Below are positions 58,305 through 64,000 of a stretch of 64,000 bases of DNA, piece by piece. Every line of letters starts with the position of its first letter. The first letter of the stretch is position 1. Where the stretch lies: assembly GCA_030248195.1 (NCBI GenBank), contig JASAND010012426.1:1-64000 (forward strand), in the 5' to 3' direction. Source of the DNA: Trissonchulus latispiculum. Lineage: Eukaryota > Nematoda > Enoplea > Enoplida > Ironidae. A program made the position numbers and the translations under genes. The notes beneath the pieces are model-generated. The model was given only the letters and a program-made list of their open reading frames with translations, searched no databases and was not told the DNA's origin.

Positions 58305-58816
58305 CAATATATGCTGGTGGGTTGATGTTAGGTATGTGACCAGTTTCCTCAAATAAAATACACCTCTTGCATCGACCAACATGAGAATTTATTTCTGGGG
58401 ATATTTATTAAAATCAACGTGTGAAAACCTGCACTGGTGTTCATGTCAGAGACCACACCAGATTTTGTGTTCATTCACAAATATTATACCATTGCTTTGT
58501 GTTGTGCTATCAGTATGAGACCGAGTTGATCTAAGACAACACTCGCAATTGGTGCAACAATCATTCGGCAAATGTATAAATAAACATTCAAGAATAAATA
58601 AATATAAAATTCAAAATTAAAATTAACATTTAAAATTCTAATTCAAAATTCAAACATAAATAAATATGTTCAAGAACAAGTTAAGAACCTAAACTTTGAA
58701 CAGTTTTGTGGTGGAAAGGCTTCATTCCCACTTCGTTTCTAGAAGTGATCCTAAGATTGATTTAGATTTAAAATACCTGCCCCCGCTGCTAAAGGTTGCT
58801 TTTTTGCGGTCACATT

Positions 58817-59070
58817 GGTGGTCCAGAGGGTGGTCCTGAAAGTGGTCCTGGTTTTAGACCCTTGGTCCTGGTCCTGGGGAGTGGTCCTGAGGGTGGTCCT
58901 GAAAGTGGTCCTGGTTTTAGACCCTTGGTCCTGGTCCTGGTCCTGGTTTTAGACCCCTGGTCCTGGTCCTGAAAGTGGTCCTGAGGGTGGTCCTGGTTTT
59001 AGACCCTTGGTCCTGGTCCTGGTCCTGAAAAGTGGTCCTGGTCCTGGTCCTGGTCCTGGTCCTGCTTTTA
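58817..59070. repeat. Minisatellite of GGTCCT units (right arm)
   Basis: Repeats of GGTCCTGGTCCT and GGTTTTAGACCCTT. The unit count differs from the left arm, so the arrays change length independently. Confidence 0.9.
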
Positions 59071-59151
59071 GACCCCACCCTTAGTTTGATTCAAAATTGT
59101 GATGCCTCTTTTGACACGTGTTGTGCATAATGTTTCCCCGAAGACATTTGT

Positions 59152-59157
59152 TTTATT
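59152..59157 (-). terminator. Candidate poly(A) signal of urocanate hydratase
   Basis: AATAAA on the minus strand about 68 bases after the stop codon. Confidence 0.55.
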
Positions 59158-59224
59158 TTTCATATTTACGTACTCTTGATTTATTTGCATAACATAAAAA
59201 ATAACTGGCAATTAAAATACAGTA

Positions 59225-62200
59225 TTATTTCAAAGCCCCGTCTACAATTGTATCGTCAACAGTACATGGTAAAGTAACCAGCAGATCGCTGTCTTCCTCC
59301 ATTCGACGCCGAACCGTTTCATAGGCCAGCGAATTTCCGGACCAGCAGCGACGCGCGACTCCGTTTCCGACATCCCAGGATAGCATGGATTTCGCCAGCC
59401 TTGCTTTTCTCTGTCACAAATATAAAAATTTACCGTCTTGTTGTTTTGTTGTGGGTGATGCGTAATGATTGAAAGAAAGATAAACCGTTGGCATAATTAA
59501 GATTGGTTAGATTTCTGGGTGCTCAAGATTTGGAGTTTTTCCTGTTTTCGTAGGAATAGAGTCCTAGTTACTTGCCAGAGCCCCTTCATGACCGCAAGGT
59601 ATCGTAGCCTTTAATCACGGCAACTTTTCAACTAAATTAGAGCCTCTGTTCTTCAGTCCCATATCTGTATAACAGCACTCTATCGCAGCCAAGCATTCTT
59701 CGCAAATAGTAACCACTTTGGAAGCTTTAAGACGATGTCGAACGAGCCCGTTTCAATGGGGGTTTCCAGTTCAGCTGGTCCCGAGTCGACTCAGGAGAAG
59801 GGCTAAAAGTGACACAAGATAGTTTAGTAATTACAGAATCATACGATCCTACCTCAGTACCGTCCAAAACCAGTCCAAAACCACCATTGATGACGTCACC
59901 CCAGCCGACTCCGCCGCCGTTGTGAATGGACACCCAGGTGGCGCCACGAAAGCTGTCTCCGATCACATTTTGAATGGCCATATCTAAAAGCAGTAGAAAG
60001 CTTTCTGCAGCGGGAATTCATTACATTACAGTTGTTAGCAATCTTTACACTGTTAACACTTCTCGCTGTAAGGGAAGTAGGCGTAGGAAAGCTTGATAAG
60101 CCCGATGTGGGAGTTCAGTGGTTGCTTCGATAGTGTAGTGGTGGTAAGACCGACTCACTGCAGTGCAAAAGGGCCGTGGTGCCATCCCTGGCCGAGCCAA
60201 TTTTTTTAATTTCTATCCTGAGTGAAAAAGCTGAACTTCCCTCATTCCATCTCCCTCCTAGGTCCTGGTTTCAAGGGTCGGTACCTGGCGCCTTTCGTCT
60301 TGGCCCAACAGTACTGGGTAGAGGTGCAAAACATCACATAGCAATATTTGAGCAGTAGTTTTACAAAAACTGTTTTTACAGTACCTGCTGTGAAGGCGGA
60401 GCCATCGTAAACATTTGACGTTTCACGAAAAGGACTGTCAGTTCCGCTGACGTCGTGATGATCCCGACTCAGGATTACAGGACCCTAAATACAAATTCCT
60501 GAGTACGCACGGTGCACCATGTCGTTGTAGGTAAAAACAAACAGCAATAATGATGAAAGTGCTCTTTTCATACTCCTCTGTCTGTCGGCTAAATAGGGTA
60601 AACTCGTCTATAGTTGACACTTTTTGACAAAAATTCATTCCGAGAAAAATTACTCAAAATTTTCAGCGGCTACCCCATATAAATTTTATATCAAGTAAAA
60701 GAACGTTTTCTCCTCTTTCTAGCGATATATCACATGCAGTTTTGTATTGAGAAGTGGAGAAATTCTTCGCAAAACTGTAACTGTACTAAATTTTGGACAG
60801 CTCGGATAATGTGGACACATAGTCCGGGCTAAGTGGTCACAACTCGGCTAATGTTGTCACGTATGTTTTACACGTATTTCAGACTGCCATAAAAGCCAAA
60901 AACAACAAATTGGTAGCAAATGGTAAAATGATCAAATTAGTGGTTTTGCGGGAGAAGTTTTAAAACTTTTTGTCCTGTCAAAGTTCCCACTCCTGTAGGC
61001 CTCACAACTTAACCAATTGAGCTGAAACTTTGTAAAGGTATGTTTTTCAATGCGCTGATTTCGAATATGCAAACAAATTTTAACTTAAAGGAATATAATT
61101 CTTTGATTTCTGGGTGTCCACTATACCCGGCGAAATTGTCAGCTTAGGCTGAGTTGTTTGAAATTTGATAGAAAATAGAAAAAAATTCAGAAAAATTTTT
61201 GCACTGCGAAATTTTAATTTTCATTAGCTTATATTAATCTGCGCAAAATTTGCTTTCGGATGATCATAAGGTTTTCAACTTCACTGGCGGAAATGGGCAC
61301 GATCTCAAGCTCTGAAGCTTAGTATTTTTGCCAAAATCCTTAGCATTTTTGAACTTTCACAAAATGCTTGATGTTTGGATGCTTTGTATTCGCAGTGTGT
61401 CCAACGTAGCATCACAAATGATATGTCGTTGTATAGCCCAAAGATTGCGCTATCACATGTAGTTAATTTCCGCAGAAGAAAATACTCCTACTGGATTATA
61501 TTTGCACAGAAGCTTAGTATTGTCAACTATACCCGAGTGTCCACTATAAACGAGTTTACCCTACTGGTGCGAGTAAATTCTCTGAAGTGAACTACTCTCT
61601 GCACAGTGTCGGTTTTGTCTTCAAAAAAGTCCATAGAATTTGAATCAATTCTGTGACAAGGAAAACCATTTCTAATTACAAAGCAACGAACTGCCAAATT
61701 ATAGGTTTACGGTAGAGACTGATGAAATCTGGTGCAATGTCGAAAGCTAGCACAAAAAGTGAATCCGAAGCACAAAGCTTGATCATTGTTCAACCTGTCT
61801 AGCGCTTATATAATAATCTAAATCGTGCTTGCTTAGACATAAAGTGTGTGCAAACACCCTCCAGCGTTCTCGTTCTTAGAACATGAATGTGTTGTCACTA
61901 AAATGGAATTTAGTGGGTAACAATTGGCCTTTTTCAGCCCAGTCGACAATATAAAGACTCGACTTTATGAATATATATTGTGCGGTACCAGTAGTACCCA
62001 GCCAATACCTACTAAGAAAAGCCAACCTGCAGCTGTCCGTTGCTAATTGCTTCATTAAATGCCATGGCGATGGCAATTCTACCGCTTTGATCCGAATACA
62101 GGATGCGAGCCTGCGATCCGACCACAAGTCGATGCGCCCCCGCCTGCTCGATCCAACGCATATTGTCCTGGTACTGCTGAGAAACACTTTCCGGCACTGA

Positions 62201-62493
62201 AATCAACAAATTCTTTGCAATTTTTAGCCAATTTTAAGAAGCTATCAATCAGTTTTTCACGAAAAATTTATTTTGGTCATTTTACTGTCTCATAAATTTG
62301 GAATAATCTGCAATGAGAACATAAATCAAAGATCAAGTATATATTTAAAAATTATCTCAAATCTCTGTCTGTGACCATCCTATTGATTGCAAACAAAATT
62401 GTACCATCGGTTGCAGATATCCTTTTCAAAACGTCGATCGCAATTTTATCCGTCTTGTCCAGATCTTTCGGATCACAGCTGGCACAAACCCAT
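59225..62493 (-). CDS. UROC1: Urocanate hydratase (urocanase), 3' five exons
   Basis: Minus-strand exons 62493-62405, 62196-62027, 60484-60385, 59983-59853 and 59410-59225 have GT-AG borders and consistent phases, giving the C-terminal 224 residues of a protein normally about 650-690 long. Conserved blocks in order: WVCASCDPKDLDKTD, GSQARILYSDQSGR, AFNEAISNG, GPVILSRDHHDVSGTDSPFR, SNVYDGSAF, RGATWVSIHNGGGVGWG, GFGLVLDGT, MLSWDVGNGVARRCWSGN. The ARILY wording, not bacterial ARICW, marks the animal-type enzyme. It converts urocanate to imidazolone propionate with NAD+ in cytosolic histidine breakdown. Upstream exons with the N-terminal half were not found in 62494-64000, so they lie beyond the window, or the gene is broken by the palindrome at 63 kb. 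Confidence 0.9.
60124..60190 (+). repeat. tRNA-like sequence (SINE remnant?) in a urocanase intron
   Basis: TCGATAGTGTAGTGGTGGTA resembles a tRNA box A region, but the expected box B is poor (GTGGTGCCATCCC). A tRNA-derived SINE head is more likely than a tRNA gene. Confidence 0.3.
60596..61561. mobile_element. TA-target TIR element in a urocanase intron, 966 bp
   Basis: Ends GGGTAAACTCG and CGAGTTTACCC between TA (60594-60595 and 61562-61563). Similarity continues inward (GTCTATAGTTGACA versus TGTCCACTATA). Sub-terminal copies of a GGCTAATGTTGTCAC-type motif. Non-coding, so a Tc1/mariner-type MITE; it sits between the second and third exons listed for urocanase. Confidence 0.75.
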
Positions 62494-62679
62494 CTGAAAT
62501 ATACAATTTATTTTTACAGTATATACATTTAATTTTTAATTTTATATTTTTACAATTTATGTACACAGAAAGTACAAATCCGACGAAAATCACTTTGGCA
62601 TGCTTTGGTTTCCCTAAGTTGAACCAAATCACAGGCAGCGTTTTGTAGGAGTCGATTACAATGTTTGGTTGATTCATAA

Positions 62680-62735
62680 ATGCAGGCAGGATTCGATCCC
62701 ACGACCTTCGGCAGTTGCATCGAGCTAGAAAGAAC
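62680..62735 (-). repeat. tRNA-like fragment with box B
   Basis: On the minus strand, GTGGGATCGAATCCTGCC contains a box B-like GGATCGAATCC after an anticodon-arm-like stretch. The 5' half with box A is not convincing, so I call it a tRNA-derived fragment or SINE, not a gene. Confidence 0.3.
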
Positions 62736-62977
62736 TAAAGTCTGACCAAAAAATGTAGAAAGCGAAATTGTTTGCTTTATATCTCGTAAACGCTTCAAGA
62801 TAACTGCCATAAATTATATATTTTATGAACCGGAATGATGAGATCTTTCTTCTCGTGAAAAAATTTTTTTGAAATTTCCCGTGCGATTTCAAAGGGTGCC
62901 GCTTTTATATGTCCAGAAGGATTGGTAAATGCTACAACCACGATTTTTCAGGAAAATTTTCCCCTTGTCCGAATGTC

Positions 62978-63825
62978 CTACACACCAAATTTCAGCTTTT
63001 TTGGTTGAAAATTGTGTGAGTTATTACATTTTTTAGATTTTCAAAATCCTTTGATCTTTGCCGGTTTTTCGACTTTGACTGGTTGTTACTCGCCACTCGC
63101 TCAACGAAAAAATTTTTTGATTGGATTTTCAAGAACGCCTGGGTGTCCGTTTTCATCTGATATACGTGGTATTTCAAAATTTGAAAGTAGACTTTTTCGA
63201 AAAATACCACTTTTTGACCCAAAATTTCGGCAAAGCGAATCCAGCAAAAGTGAACAAAAATAACATAATCATAAAGTTCATTATGAGCTGAATCCAACGA
63301 TATAAAGTTTTCGTGGCTACGACTTATATTGCGCCAGCAATGAATTTTTAAACAATTTCCTTATTTCAGCTGGTTTTTGCTAGTTTACGCTGGTTCAGGT
63401 AAATCCAGGCGGCAACATCAAAGGAAGCCAAAAACCAGCTTGAAATAAGGGAAATGTTTAAAAATTCATTGCTGGCGCAATATAAGTCGTAGCCACGAAA
63501 ACTTTATATCGTTGGATTCAGCTCATAATGAACTTTATGATTATGTTATTTTTATTTACTTTTGGTAGATTCGCTTTGCCGAAATTTTGGGTCAAAAAGT
63601 GGTATTTTTCGAAAAAATAGACTTTCAAACTTTGAAATACCACGTATATCCGATGAAAGCGGACACCCAGGCGGTCCTGAAAATCCAATCAAAAAATTTT
63701 TTCGTTGAGCGAGTGGCGAGTAGCAACCAGTCAAAGTCGAAAAAGCGGCAAAGATCAAAGGATTTTGAAAATCTAAAAAATGGAATAACAACCAAACAAG
63801 CTGAAATTTGGTGTGTAGGACCAGA
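62978..63825. mobile_element. Nested palindromic element, about 0.85 kb
   Basis: From CTACACACCAAATTTCAGC near 62978 to its complement near 63825 almost every block is mirrored, including about 280-bp arms at 63010-63297 and 63530-63815. ORFs on both strands are mirror images, hence not genes. The centre is the foldback MITE. Confidence 0.85.
63301..63514. mobile_element. Foldback MITE at the centre of the 63 kb palindrome
   Basis: Same family as 10271-10474 and 25214-25420: TATAAAGTTTTCGTGGCTAC and its complement at the edges. Confidence 0.75.
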
Positions 63826-64000
63826 GTTGGCAATGGACACATTTTTCAATGACCGCGACCGCCCAGCGCCCGCACCTTTGGTGACCGCGACCGCCCGCGA
63901 CCACGCCCGCAGCCCGCATGAAATTTGTTTGACCGCAATGACCACCGTGTTAAAAGTTCACTTTGAACAAATTTCAAGTGAAATTTAACTGAAATAAGCA
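63826..64000. other. Window end, GC-rich CCGCGACCGC-type repeats
   Basis: GACCGCGACCGCCC-like units at 63850-63915, otherwise nothing recognisable. Confidence 0.5.

Noticed and set aside
63012..63988. ORFs of 83-133 codons on both strands
   Set aside because: Mirror images of each other within a palindrome; no recognisable protein.

Overview
This window is nuclear DNA from an invertebrate animal, very rich in mobile elements. The evidence is genes split by GT-AG introns with matching phases, AATAAA poly(A) signals, a DEG/ENaC channel, an N-myristoylation-type globin, a class A GPCR fragment, an animal-type urocanate hydratase, and many DNA transposons and LTR-element pieces. I cannot name the species; a protostome is plausible but not shown. 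No bacterial operons, CRISPR arrays or rRNA genes were seen.

Layout. (1) Bases 1-31,6xx form one giant imperfect palindrome. The left arm (1-17308) and right arm (18449 to about 31555) are inverted copies separated by a 1.14 kb unique spacer that holds the first half of a GPCR gene. Both arms carry the same nest of elements: a PIF/Harbinger-type element, TTAA-target elements, foldback MITEs, an LTR-like piece, and a MULE with a FLYWCH/transposase pseudogene. Each arm also has private insertions. The left arm has a 6.16 kb terminal-inverted-repeat (TIR) element with 9-bp target duplications that encloses LTR, primer-binding site and a single gag-env ORF without pol. The right arm has a 1.19 kb solo LTR and a Harbinger transposase fragment. 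(2) 31.7-34.0 kb: a MITE with a G-rich minisatellite, then unassigned DNA. (3) 34.1-36.1 kb: an intact F-box protein gene. (4) 36.7-42.6 kb: a TA-target TIR element hosting a TTAA-target element, a MITE and a 143-bp near-perfect hairpin. (5) 44.1-45.7 kb: a three-exon globin gene. (6) 46.8-51.4 kb: a five-exon DEG/ENaC channel gene on the minus strand, with MITEs in its introns. (7) 53.9-59.1 kb: a 5.2 kb TIR element with 9-bp target duplications, filled with nested GC-rich arrays, a 146-bp satellite and an (AT)n tract. (8) 59.2-62.5 kb: the 3' five exons of urocanate hydratase on the minus strand. (9) 63.0-63.8 kb: another nested palindrome.

The host genes (F-box, globin, DEG/ENaC, urocanase) are unrelated neighbours, not a pathway. 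The main interest is the transposon biology: nested insertions with readable target duplications give relative ages, and two elements with 9-bp duplications have captured or accumulated unusual cargo.
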